This document shows positions 35,067 to 43,737 of a stretch of DNA of 64,000 bases, piece after piece. The stretch is taken from assembly GCA_017935905.1 (NCBI GenBank), contig JAGBGO010000027.1, positions 24,331 to 88,330 on the forward strand. Direction: 5' to 3'. The position numbers and the translations under genes were made by a program. How positions within the stretch are numbered: the first letter of the stretch is position 1; each line of letters opens with the position of its first letter. The DNA comes from Clostridia bacterium. Its GTDB lineage: Bacteria > Bacillota > Clostridia > UBA1212 > UBA1255. The notes under the pieces are model-generated. The model made no database searches. It had not been told where the DNA came from and saw only the letters and a program-made list of their open reading frames with translations.

Positions 35067-36113
35067 TCATTTGTAATACACAAAACTGTGTATCCAGGAG
35101 CAACTGTTCAAATACGCCTCTAAATTCGTCTTGTCCGACCCCGGATCGTTAATGGTGAAATTCCGGGGAGAAAGGGAGCCCGCACTTCCCGTATAACCGG
35201 TGATCACAATCCAGTGATTGGTGCCCCTGTACGTCTTGCCGCCAATGAGAACCGGCCTCCCGGACTTAAGCATCTCGTACGCCCTTTGCATACAATCGGT
35301 CCGATCCGAAACTGAGGTCTTCACGTAGTTAGACGGCCAGTAAAGGGCGCCTCCCGGCGTAAAGCTCATTTTGGAGGCCTGTACGTCCGGCGTGATCACG
35401 GTGCCCAATCGGTAGGACTCCATCATAGAAATACCCGTGAGGGTGCAACCACTGCTGCCGATGGTATCTCCCTGCACACCGAGGGGATAATGCTTCCACC
35501 TTGCATCCATCTGTTTGTACGACGGAACGTTTAGTTGAATCGCCGCATATTGCGTGGCAGACTGCGGTTTCGGTGTCGTTTGCGGTTTTGGCGTTGTGGT
35601 GGGTTTTGGCGTCGTTGTGGGCTTCGGTGTCCCTACGTATGTATGACTTACGTAACCTACTTTCACACCGTTGTACAAAATCCTCGCCCAGCCATTCTCC
35701 GCAGCCAGCATCACGAAAATCGTACCTTTCTCCAAAACTGCATCTATGCCGTATCGGGTCCCGGGACCTTTGCGCACGTTCAACCCGGTCTGTTGGGTAT
35801 TGACGTATCCCACGATGCACTTCATATCTTTTGTAATATACTGAGCAGCACAGTAGCCGTACTTTCCCTTCCCGTACTCTACGTACCACCAGTCTCCCCG
35901 CTTCTCCAAGATGGTCACGTAAGACCCCTTGGGGAGCACCGTCAGGCGTTTACTGCTTGTCGATGCTTCTTCCCGGACGTTCAGTCCGGTACTTTGTGTC
36001 GTTACAATTCCTGCTCCAGACGATTGGGTAGCAGCATGAAAACGGGGCACGGAAAGAACAGCAAGCAGGCATACAATGGCGCAGCCGACGATGATCTTCC
36101 TTCTCTGTTTCAT
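35067..36113 (-). CDS. Exported protein with two SH3b domains and a C39-like peptidase domain
   Basis: 348 residues from the ATG at 36113, chosen because it begins a signal peptide (KQRRKIIVGCAIVCLLAVLS, ends FHA). Two bacterial SH3 domains (about 33-95 and 100-165, each with TGLNVR) bind cell wall. A KPTTTPKPTTTPK linker follows, then a C39_2 peptidase-like domain (about 200-348) with the catalytic Cys in GSSGCTLTG and His in GTNHWIVITGY. It probably works in the wall as a peptidase; the substrate is unknown. Confidence 0.83.
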   Translation of the reverse strand: MKQRRKIIVGCAIVCLLAVLSVPRFHAATQSSGAGIVTTQSTGLNVREEASTSSKRLTVLPKGSYVTILEKRGDWWYVEYGKGKYGYCAAQYITKDMKCIVGYVNTQQTGLNVRKGPGTRYGIDAVLEKGTIFVMLAAENGWARILYNGVKVGYVSHTYVGTPKPTTTPKPTTTPKPQTTPKPQSATQYAAIQLNVPSYKQMDARWKHYPLGVQGDTIGSSGCTLTGISMMESYRLGTVITPDVQASKMSFTPGGALYWPSNYVKTSVSDRTDCMQRAYEMLKSGRPVLIGGKTYRGTNHWIVITGYTGSAGSLSPRNFTINDPGSDKTNLEAYLNSCSWIHSFVYYK

Positions 36114-36144
36114 GGTTCTTCTCACTCCTCTATCACATACAATC

Positions 36145-36156
36145 TGTCTGCAGACA
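36145..36156. repeat. 12-bp palindrome before the SH3-C39 gene
   Basis: TGTCTGCAGACA is a perfect palindrome 32 bp upstream of the start codon, at promoter distance. Possible operator. Confidence 0.35.
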
Positions 36157-36211
36157 AGTAGAAGCATAACACATTCAAATCAAAAAAGAAAGTCCCGATC
36201 GGCTGGTAAAT

Positions 36212-38701
36212 TCACCCACGCTTTTGCTTGCGTTCTTTGGAAAACGTCAGACTCACGGCACCGGCGAGAGGGCCGAGCAGCGTAAAGCCCAGTATAATCG
36301 GCAAGTGGGAAAGGGCAAGAGGTACGGTGCGGAAAATGCTTTGCAGCCACGGCACGTAAATCACCGCCCCCATCATCAACAAAGAAAGACCTGCGGAAAT
36401 CACCAACAAACTATTTTCTCGAGGATCCATTTCCAGCAAAGACTTATCGTAGGAACGGCACTCGAAAGCATGCACCAGCTGAATCAGCACCAGCGTAAGG
36501 AATGCCGCCGTCCGTCCCGCCTCCACGCCGGATATGTGCAGAATGCTGATAAACGCACCCAAGGTACACAATCCCGTCAAAATACCGCGAAAAACGATCT
36601 GGAACACCAATTTCTTCGTAAAAATCCCCGCTTCCGGCCTAATAGGCGGCCGTTTCATTACGTCTTCGTCCGGCGGATCCAGTCCCAGAGCAATGCCCGG
36701 CAAACCGTCCGTCACCAAATTCACCCATAAAATTTGAATAGGAAACAACGGCAAGGGCAATCCCGCCAGCACGCCGATAAACATGGTAATCACTTCGCCT
36801 AAATTACAGGCTAACATATATCGGATAAATTTTCGGATATTGTCAAATATGGCTCTGCCCTGCCGCACCGCTTCGGAAATGGTGACAAATCGGTCGTCCA
36901 CCAGCACCATGGCGGCAGCTTCCCGGGTAACGTCACTGCCGGTACTGCCCATACAAATGCCGATATCGGCTTCTTTCACGGCAGGGGCATCGTTAACACC
37001 GTCTCCGGTCATTGCCACCACGTGGCCCAGACGCTTGAAAGCCTGCACAATCCGCAATTTGTGAATAGGTTTTACCCGGGCGAAAACAGACACTTGAGAA
37101 ACGGCACAGGCAAGTTGATCGTCGTCCATTCCCTCGATTTCATCTCCCGTAAGCACGTGGCGGCCTTTTCCCGGGATGCCTAATTCTGTTGCAATGGCGG
37201 AGGCGGTTCGCTTGTGGTCACCGGTAATCATAACGGTGCGAATGCCGGCAGTGCGGCACTGTTCAATGGCCTCTTTCGCCTCCGGCCTGGGCGGGTCCGC
37301 AAGGCCGCAAAAACCGGCAAAATGAAGTTCCCGTTCAAACGCCTCCGGGCGCAGTGCGCCTTCCTTGGCGGTCGCAATTGTATGTACTTCTTGAGCCGTT
37401 AACCGCCGCCAACCGCAGCCGATCACCCGAAGGGCCTCTCCCGCCATGCGATTGTAGCCGGCGGTCATCCTTTGGGCATATTGAGGATATTCCACGCACT
37501 TCTTCGCCACAATATCCGCGCCGCCCTTTAATAACAGCAGCGTCTCCCCTTGCCCGGTTTTCACCACCACGGACATACATTTTCGGCTAGAATCAAAGGG
37601 AAATTCGTACAAGCGGGTAAAATGGGGCGCCGGCTGATTCAAATAAGTACCGATTTGTACTAAAGCCCGTTCCGTGGCATCGCTTTCGTTGTTGCAAGCG
37701 GTAGCAATTAAAACCATTTTACCGGCATCCCCCGCCTCCCGGCCCGGCAATATTTCCCCGGGCAACACCACTTTCCGAAGGGTCATTTTGTTTTGCGTTA
37801 AAGTGCCGGTTTTGTCGGAGCAAATCACGGTGGTGCCGCCAAGCGTTTCCACGGCACTGAGTTTGCGCACCAAGGCACCTTGCCGGCAAAGGCGCTGCAC
37901 CCCTAAAGCAAGAGAAATGGTTACGATGGCCGTTAGTCCCTCGGGCACAGCCGCCACCGCCAGAGAGATGCCGGACAGCAACATATCCAGCACCGGTTCG
38001 CCTTTGAGAATGCCGGAAACGGTTACGATCAGGCACACGGCAAGGCAGGCGAAGACGATGTATTTGCCTAGTTTGGAAAGCCTTTTCTGCAGAGGCGTTT
38101 CTTCCTCGGAAACGTTGGAAAGGAGGGCGGATATTTTACCCATTTCCGTCTGCATCCCCGTTGCGGTAATCTCCACCACGGCGTTTCCGCCCACCACTTG
38201 GGTACCTCCGTACACCGGTCCCTGATTCTTGGAGACCGGCTCCGATTCGCCGGTGAGCATAGATTCGTCCGCCCGGAAGTCCGTGGCTTTCCGCAAGGTT
38301 CCGTCAGCGGGTAAAATGTCCCCTGCTTTGACACAAACGTAGTCTCCCGGTACGACCCTTTCTGCAGGGATTTCCTGCACTTGCCCGTCCCGAAGCACGT
38401 GGGCCTTGGGCGCAGACATGGTGGCCAGGGCTTCTATGGTTTTCTCCGTTCTAAATTCTTGAATGAAGCCTAATATGCCGTTGGCAAGGACGATCCCCAC
38501 CATGACGACGGCTTCGATTTCGTCTCCCATAAAAATGGACACGCCGGTACAGCCCAGGAGAATGAGGGTCATTACGTCTGCGAATTGCCGCAGGAACAGG
38601 AGAATCACCGATCGCTTCTTTCCTCGGGTGATCACGTTCTTGCCGTATTGGGCCAGTCTTCCCGCCGCTTCCTTGGAACTGAGTCCTTCCATCTGCCACA
38701 C
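36212..38701 (-). CDS. Cation-transporting P-type ATPase, calcium-pump type
   Basis: 829 residues. N-terminal cation-ATPase domain (LSSKEAAGRLAQYGKN), TGES loop, DKTGTLT phosphorylation site with PEGL in the helix before it (AAVPEGLTAI), MTGDGVNDAPA hinge, and about ten membrane helices. The PEGL motif and NLVTDGLPGIAL segment fit type II Ca-ATPases (PacL/PMR1-like). It exports Ca or Mn from the cytosol. Its leader contains a terminator-like hairpin and repeated CATACTTT boxes, suggesting regulated expression. Confidence 0.9.
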   Translation of the reverse strand: MWQMEGLSSKEAAGRLAQYGKNVITRGKKRSVILLFLRQFADVMTLILLGCTGVSIFMGDEIEAVVMVGIVLANGILGFIQEFRTEKTIEALATMSAPKAHVLRDGQVQEIPAERVVPGDYVCVKAGDILPADGTLRKATDFRADESMLTGESEPVSKNQGPVYGGTQVVGGNAVVEITATGMQTEMGKISALLSNVSEEETPLQKRLSKLGKYIVFACLAVCLIVTVSGILKGEPVLDMLLSGISLAVAAVPEGLTAIVTISLALGVQRLCRQGALVRKLSAVETLGGTTVICSDKTGTLTQNKMTLRKVVLPGEILPGREAGDAGKMVLIATACNNESDATERALVQIGTYLNQPAPHFTRLYEFPFDSSRKCMSVVVKTGQGETLLLLKGGADIVAKKCVEYPQYAQRMTAGYNRMAGEALRVIGCGWRRLTAQEVHTIATAKEGALRPEAFERELHFAGFCGLADPPRPEAKEAIEQCRTAGIRTVMITGDHKRTASAIATELGIPGKGRHVLTGDEIEGMDDDQLACAVSQVSVFARVKPIHKLRIVQAFKRLGHVVAMTGDGVNDAPAVKEADIGICMGSTGSDVTREAAAMVLVDDRFVTISEAVRQGRAIFDNIRKFIRYMLACNLGEVITMFIGVLAGLPLPLFPIQILWVNLVTDGLPGIALGLDPPDEDVMKRPPIRPEAGIFTKKLVFQIVFRGILTGLCTLGAFISILHISGVEAGRTAAFLTLVLIQLVHAFECRSYDKSLLEMDPRENSLLVISAGLSLLMMGAVIYVPWLQSIFRTVPLALSHLPIILGFTLLGPLAGAVSLTFSKERKQKRG

Positions 38702-38711
38702 TCCCTGTTTA

Positions 38712-38742
38712 GAAAAATCAGGCAGTCGCTACGTACTGCCTG
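38712..38742 (-). terminator. Leader hairpin of the P-type ATPase gene (attenuator-like)
   Basis: Minus-strand perfect 8-bp stem CAGGCAGT / ACTGCCTG with an 8-nt loop followed by ATTTTT, ending 12 bp before the ATG and next to the ribosome site CAGGGAG. As it lies downstream of the gene's promoter, it would end transcription before the gene unless countered. Confidence 0.6.
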
Positions 38743-38746
38743 TTTC

Positions 38747-38808
38747 AAAGTATGTCAGATTGTCCGAAAGTATGACAAGGGTTGCGTCTGCTGTTCGGCG
38801 AAAGTATG
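38747..38808. repeat. Three AAAGTATG direct repeats at the ATPase promoter
   Basis: AAAGTATG at 38747-38754, 38767-38774 and 38801-38808, each reading CATACTTT on the coding strand; an inverted CATAC follows at 38835-38839, 31 bp after the last GTATG. A plausible minus promoter, TTGTCA (38773-38778), 18 bp, CATACT (38749-38754), uses the first repeat as -10. Likely regulator sites. Confidence 0.5.
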
Positions 38809-38836
38809 TAAACCGGCTTTTTTTACCGCAAAAACA

Positions 38837-38871
38837 TACCGGATTCCGGCTCAAAACACATAAATCCGGTA
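38837..38871 (-). terminator. Terminator after the chromate-transporter pair
   Basis: Minus-strand 9-bp stem TACCGGATT / AATCCGGTA, then TGTTTTTG, 26 bp past the stop at 38897. Confidence 0.7.
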
Positions 38872-38896
38872 TATAAAAGTCGAAAAACGAAAGATT

Positions 38897-39478
38897 TTAT
38901 ACAATCAGCGCTTGTGCCCCGCAAACACCCAAGCCTAAACCAGCAGAAATCAAAATCAACTGAATGGCAGACAACTTTTTCTTAAATACTTTCAGTGCCA
39001 GCCAATAAATGCCAATCAACAACCCCAAAATAATCACGGAAATCCAGTCCGGGTTGAACTCCGTCAAACTGACGTAACCCAAGGCTTTGGCAAATAAAAT
39101 CACACCGGTAGACAGAATTAAACCGATAACCACCGGTTGTACGCCGCGGACAAAGCCCTTAAAGATCGGATGATCGGTAAAATTCTTCAAAACCGCCGCA
39201 ATCAGCAAAATAATGATAAAAGACGGCAACACCACACCTACCGTTGCAACGATGCTGCCCAAGAAGCCACCCTGTACGGAACCAATATATGTCGCCATGT
39301 TGATTGCAACGGGGCCCGGGGTGGATTCGCACACGCCCAGCATTTCGGAAAATCCAACAGTCTCAAGCCAGCCGTATTTCAGCACCGTTTCCTCGATCAA
39401 AGGAATCATGGCGTAGCCGCCGCCAAAAGTAAAGAGACCCATTTTGAAGAATTCCAAGAAAAGCGTCAAATAAATCAT
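38897..39478 (-). CDS. Chromate transporter family protein, second half-size subunit
   Basis: 193 residues, half-length ChrA domain with GLFTFGGGYAMIPLIEE and the CESTPGPVAINMATYIG signature. Two such halves, coded side by side, form the short-chain ChrA type. The transported ion is uncertain; many such proteins are not involved in chromate. The ATG overlaps the stop of the other half as ATGA. Confidence 0.85.
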   Translation of the reverse strand: MIYLTLFLEFFKMGLFTFGGGYAMIPLIEETVLKYGWLETVGFSEMLGVCESTPGPVAINMATYIGSVQGGFLGSIVATVGVVLPSFIIILLIAAVLKNFTDHPIFKGFVRGVQPVVIGLILSTGVILFAKALGYVSLTEFNPDWISVIILGLLIGIYWLALKVFKKKLSAIQLILISAGLGLGVCGAQALIV

Positions 39479-40035
39479 TTTACCGCTCCCTTCTTAGCAC
39501 CCATTATGCCGTACACCACGATACCAATCAAACCGCCTGCCAAAATCAGGAACACAGAACTAAAAGACACGGAGAACAGCTCTAATGCCAGCATAATGCC
39601 CATCACTACGACAAACATACTCATAGGAAGCACTTTACGGGGCAGTTTTTTGAATAATCCGTAGCCGGCACGCAGGATTAAGAATGCCACGGCGCATTTA
39701 ATGCCGGTAAATGCCCACGCCACCGGTTGGAAGCGCATAAATGCGTCTAAGAATAAAGAAATTACGTAAATAATTACCAAGGACGGCAGTACCACGCCGC
39801 AAGTAGCCAGGGCGCTGCCCAACACACCTTTTCGCTTGTATCCCACGTACGTAGCCATATTGATGGCAATGGGACCCGGCGTGGATTCGGCGATGGCCAA
39901 CATTTGTACCAATTCATCCTCCGTCATCCATTGTTTCTTCTCCACAATAGTTTCTTTCACCTGGGCGATCATAGCGTAGCCGCCGCCGAACGTAAACAAG
40001 CCGATTTTGAAAAACGTCCAAAATAATTCCAGCAT
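39475..40035 (-). CDS. Chromate transporter family protein, first half-size subunit
   Basis: 186 residues from the ATG at 40035, which has GGAGG 9 bp upstream inside the end of the previous gene; a longer open frame would begin inside that gene. It carries GLFTFGGGYAMIAQVKE and AESTPGPIAINMATYVG, paralogous to the next gene. The two make a heteromeric membrane carrier. Translation is coupled to the glycosidase gene in front (one base between stop and start). Confidence 0.85.
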   Translation of the reverse strand: MLELFWTFFKIGLFTFGGGYAMIAQVKETIVEKKQWMTEDELVQMLAIAESTPGPIAINMATYVGYKRKGVLGSALATCGVVLPSLVIIYVISLFLDAFMRFQPVAWAFTGIKCAVAFLILRAGYGLFKKLPRKVLPMSMFVVVMGIMLALELFSVSFSSVFLILAGGLIGIVVYGIMGAKKGAVK

Positions 40036-40036
40036 T

Positions 40037-42145
40037 TTACAGTGCCTCCAAAAGCCAACAAATAATGTGGGAGGCAAAACCGTGGTTGCAGCTTGCAGAA
40101 ATGTTATCGTGTTCCCACAAGGTGCCGGTGCGCTCCGCCATAAAGGTAAAATACCCTTTGATTTCTTCAATCAACTTCTCTCGCATACCCCACCGCTGCA
40201 GCAAATCCAACCGCAGGTAATTGCCGATGAAGGCGTTGGCAAAATAAATCTCCGGCCACAACTTGGTTTCTTTTCGTTTGGGACCGAAATCCTCCGTCAG
40301 GATGCGGAATAATTCCGGATTCGCTTCTTTCGTTGCCGCACCGAAGTAGAAGGCATAATACTGGCACACTTCCGTGCATTCCCCGGAAAGAACTAATTTT
40401 CCATCCTGCCGCAATGCATTATCGCAGAAGAACACGCCCTCTCCCGACAAAGACCATTCCCGTGCCGTCTTAAGAAGCGCCTCTCCCTCTTGAAGCAAAG
40501 CATCATCCTGATATAAGCGACCCATCGCTTTCTTCATCGCCGCATATAAGAAGTTCGAGGGGAAATTCACGTCCTGCACGAGTTCATTGGCTTTCGACCA
40601 TTCTACAAATACCCATCTTTGCAGATTCTCCAGCAAACCGTACGCATTCTCAAAGCCTCTGAAATACTGCAGCAATGCATATACACGATCCTTTGCCGCA
40701 TCAATCAGGGCGCGATCACCGGTACGAGCTAAATATTCTTCCAGTTCCAGCACATACCACATAGCCCAGTTGGGGATAAAGTTACCATCCTTGAAATCCG
40801 CAGGATAGCACATAGGAAGCATGCCGGAAGGAAGATTGGGGAACCGCTCCGGAAGCAGGAAATTCTCTAGGAAATTTCGTTCAACTTCCGATTTTCCCGT
40901 CAATACCCGCTCTACCCGCGAGGTAAAGAAACTGTCGCAAAGCCATCCCGCCCGCTCTCTTGAAGGGCAGTCCATATAAATATCCACTACGTTTTGCCGG
41001 AATGTTTCGATGGCTGCATCATAAATCTTTTGCAGCTCCGGGTCAGCAAAAGTCCGGTGCGCAACCGGTCCGAAACAATAATTCCGAATATGGACGTTCT
41101 CAATCGTACATCCGCCGTCCACGGCGCAAAGTTGCAGGTAGCGGAAAGAATAAGGCTCATAAGACAGCAGCCGATAGGTGCCCGCAGGCAAGTGCCACCG
41201 CACCACCGCAGTCGTCGCCATCCGCACGTAATTTACCGGGTTCATAGGATCTTCTTGCAAAATCTCATCAAACAAGGCATAGATTGTAGTCGGTTCTTGG
41301 CAGGTTACCGTAAGGCCAATCATGCCGGTTTTCTCCCGGCCAAGATCAAACAAAGCATAGGAATCTTTCTCAAATGCAAGCGGACTTCCATCATAGTCTT
41401 TCCGTTCCAAACCGGCAGGCCGGAATTCTAATTTCTGGGCATCCCAGACAGAGCAGGCTTCAAATTCGGAAGGATCGAACGCCTTCCAGTCCGGTCCTAA
41501 ATTGGCCACGAAATCCACGTACGTGGGCGCTTTATCGGTGTGAATCACTTGTCCTTGTGCCAGCACCGCCTGTGCCGGATGCACGGAGAAATCGGGGTAT
41601 GGAATATTGCGGGTAATAAACTTGCCGGTGTCGAGTACTTCCAACAGAACGTCAGGATGGTCATTTCTTGTATAGTCATACACTTCCGCGAGGGTTCTTT
41701 GAATGGAGAAACGCTGGACTTTTTGCACCCGCTCCGAAAGGAGCGTGCATTGAAAAATATTTTCACCCATAGCGTCCGTGCGAAGCACTGTATCCTCTCC
41801 CGACGTCACCTCAGCGCACAGAAAAGAGGGCTGACGAAGATACTGATAGGAATCCAGATACGCACCCAGGCTCTTAATTTCCAGCAAATTGTCGCCGGCG
41901 GTCAACTTGCCATCCAGCGCAATTTCATCCACCCGGAAGAAACCGTGGGCGGTGCGGGCAGGGCCGGCGCACAGAAAGGCCCCGTTTAAATAAGCCACGT
42001 AGGAGCAGGCTGCTGTAATGGCTAAAGTAGCTTGGGAAAGTTCCGGTAAGGTACCGGTGAAAAGCAGATTTACATTCATTTCCCGATTGCGCCCCTTAGC
42101 CCACACGGGTTTTGCGGCGCGAAAAGTATATGCTTGACTTAACAT
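40037..42145 (-). CDS. Alpha-L-rhamnosidase-like (GH78-type) six-hairpin glycosidase
   Basis: 702 residues, no signal peptide, so probably cytosolic. N-terminal beta domains (about 1-340) precede an (alpha/alpha)6 barrel, which has the family acid motif in MDCPSRERAGWLCDSFFTS near residue 397. GH78 enzymes release L-rhamnose from oligosaccharides; divergent members act otherwise. It follows the LCP gene by 21 bp and precedes the ChrA pair, at the tail of the surface-polymer operon. Confidence 0.75.
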   Translation of the reverse strand: MLSQAYTFRAAKPVWAKGRNREMNVNLLFTGTLPELSQATLAITAACSYVAYLNGAFLCAGPARTAHGFFRVDEIALDGKLTAGDNLLEIKSLGAYLDSYQYLRQPSFLCAEVTSGEDTVLRTDAMGENIFQCTLLSERVQKVQRFSIQRTLAEVYDYTRNDHPDVLLEVLDTGKFITRNIPYPDFSVHPAQAVLAQGQVIHTDKAPTYVDFVANLGPDWKAFDPSEFEACSVWDAQKLEFRPAGLERKDYDGSPLAFEKDSYALFDLGREKTGMIGLTVTCQEPTTIYALFDEILQEDPMNPVNYVRMATTAVVRWHLPAGTYRLLSYEPYSFRYLQLCAVDGGCTIENVHIRNYCFGPVAHRTFADPELQKIYDAAIETFRQNVVDIYMDCPSRERAGWLCDSFFTSRVERVLTGKSEVERNFLENFLLPERFPNLPSGMLPMCYPADFKDGNFIPNWAMWYVLELEEYLARTGDRALIDAAKDRVYALLQYFRGFENAYGLLENLQRWVFVEWSKANELVQDVNFPSNFLYAAMKKAMGRLYQDDALLQEGEALLKTAREWSLSGEGVFFCDNALRQDGKLVLSGECTEVCQYYAFYFGAATKEANPELFRILTEDFGPKRKETKLWPEIYFANAFIGNYLRLDLLQRWGMREKLIEEIKGYFTFMAERTGTLWEHDNISASCNHGFASHIICWLLEAL

Positions 42146-42166
42146 AGAGAAAAGCTCCCTTCAGAT

Positions 42167-43717
42167 TTATTTATGGGCACGCAAAGTGGCCTTGATCTTT
42201 CCTTGGATTTCAGCCAACTGATCTTCCGGAACGCCTAATACGTCATATTTAATACCGTCACCGAAGGCATACAAGGTGCCGAACATACCGTAGCCGTTCA
42301 GTGCACAAGTTTCAATATCCCAGGAAGCCATGTCTTTTAACTGCATTTGAAGCAATTCGTTGATATCTTCCGATGAAATATTGGTTTTGGTGTTGTTGGT
42401 AACCGCCTTGAGTACACCGGAGAAATTGGAAAGTACGGCAGCCGACGTAACTTTCTTCAGCACCGCTTGAATAATCCGCTGCTGGTGCAGTCCGCGCTGC
42501 ATATCGCCGCCGGGCAAACCGTATCGGTGGCGGGCAAAGGCAAGTGCCTTATCGCCGGTAAGATAGTTGGCTCCTTTATAGAAGGTATAGGTGTTTTTGT
42601 ACGCCGATGCTTCCGGAAGTGCGGTAAAAGTATAGTCCGATTGAACCGTAATACCGCCCAGGGTATCAATAATGTTAATTAAAGAATGGAAATTCACACG
42701 GACGTAATAGTTAAATTGAATATCGTACAATTCCTCTAACGTAGCCATAGAACAAGTTATGCCGTATACGCCGGCGTGGGTGAGCTTGTCCATCTTGGTC
42801 GTATCGCCCAAAAGCGGCACGTAGGTATCCCGCGGCGTGTTGATCAGCAAAATCTTTTTAGCCTTTGGATTGACTACGGCAATTTGATTCACGTCGGAAA
42901 GTCCGTTATCTTGAGTGGGCCATCCGTCTCTCGTGTCTACACCGGAAATATATACAATAAACGGCGTTTTTGAAACGCTGACTTCCGTCAGGTGAATACT
43001 TTGTTCCACCCGTAAATTGGTGTCCAAAGCACGGGACCATTGGGTAAACGTACCGTCAAAGTTCTCCGTAACGTTGCTAAGAAGTGCTTGATCCAGTATG
43101 ATTGCATCCACTTTATCCGTCTTTAAGGCTTCAATCATAGCACCGTAATCCATATATTCTGAAATCTTCAACCGATTATTGAGCGCCGTGCGCAATCTGG
43201 AAACTGCCTGGTTCATGGTGTCGCTCATTTCCTCCGGGCGCACACCGAACGTGCAGTATTCCAAATCTTCCAATTCTTTGTAGGAAGACTCCTTTTTTAC
43301 AAAAATATGGATCACAACCGTAGAAACGTTTGCGCCTTGATTGGCGTTTGCAAGACTATCGTAGAACATTTTGAGGATAGACACACCGGATATGGAGGTA
43401 ACCAGCATAATCACGCTCATAGCCAGGCTGATCACACTTGTCCCGGCAGGTTTTCTTTGCAGGCGAAGCGCCATATACTGAACGCTCAGAAGCAATACGG
43501 CAGCAATCATAAGAACCGCAAAATAAAGGGGCGGCAAGAAAGACTGAATGCCTACGTATATAACGAACACGATTACAGCAATAATTTCCAACGCAAACAA
43601 GCCCCAAGAACCCCAGCGTAATCCTTTGCGAACACGGTGTTCTATCCGTTTCGCCCGCTCGGCTTTCTCCGTTTGAAGTGCTAACATTTCAAATTCATCA
43701 TCTTTGCGAACAATCAC
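42167..43717 (-). CDS. LytR-CpsA-Psr family wall-polymer ligase
   Basis: 516 residues if started at GTG 43717, which has AGAGAGGAG upstream and no overlap; a longer frame reaches back to a GTG at 43774 without ribosome site. A cytosolic basic segment and four membrane helices (about 40-125) precede an extracellular LCP domain: INTPRDTYVP, KLTHAGVYG, FHSLINIIDTLGGI and ARHRYGLPGGDMQRGLHQQ carry the Arg/Asp set that binds the polyprenyl-PP substrate. It attaches the polymer made by this cluster to peptidoglycan. The start is moderately certain. Confidence 0.88.
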   Translation of the reverse strand: MIVRKDDEFEMLALQTEKAERAKRIEHRVRKGLRWGSWGLFALEIIAVIVFVIYVGIQSFLPPLYFAVLMIAAVLLLSVQYMALRLQRKPAGTSVISLAMSVIMLVTSISGVSILKMFYDSLANANQGANVSTVVIHIFVKKESSYKELEDLEYCTFGVRPEEMSDTMNQAVSRLRTALNNRLKISEYMDYGAMIEALKTDKVDAIILDQALLSNVTENFDGTFTQWSRALDTNLRVEQSIHLTEVSVSKTPFIVYISGVDTRDGWPTQDNGLSDVNQIAVVNPKAKKILLINTPRDTYVPLLGDTTKMDKLTHAGVYGITCSMATLEELYDIQFNYYVRVNFHSLINIIDTLGGITVQSDYTFTALPEASAYKNTYTFYKGANYLTGDKALAFARHRYGLPGGDMQRGLHQQRIIQAVLKKVTSAAVLSNFSGVLKAVTNNTKTNISSEDINELLQMQLKDMASWDIETCALNGYGMFGTLYAFGDGIKYDVLGVPEDQLAEIQGKIKATLRAHK

Positions 43718-43737
43718 TATTTCGTCAGGCTCCTCTC

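Noticed and set aside
39475..40170. Longer start for the first ChrA half (45 extra residues)
   Set aside because: The extension overlaps the glycosidase gene and looks non-membrane; the ATG at 40035 has GGAGG at the right distance.
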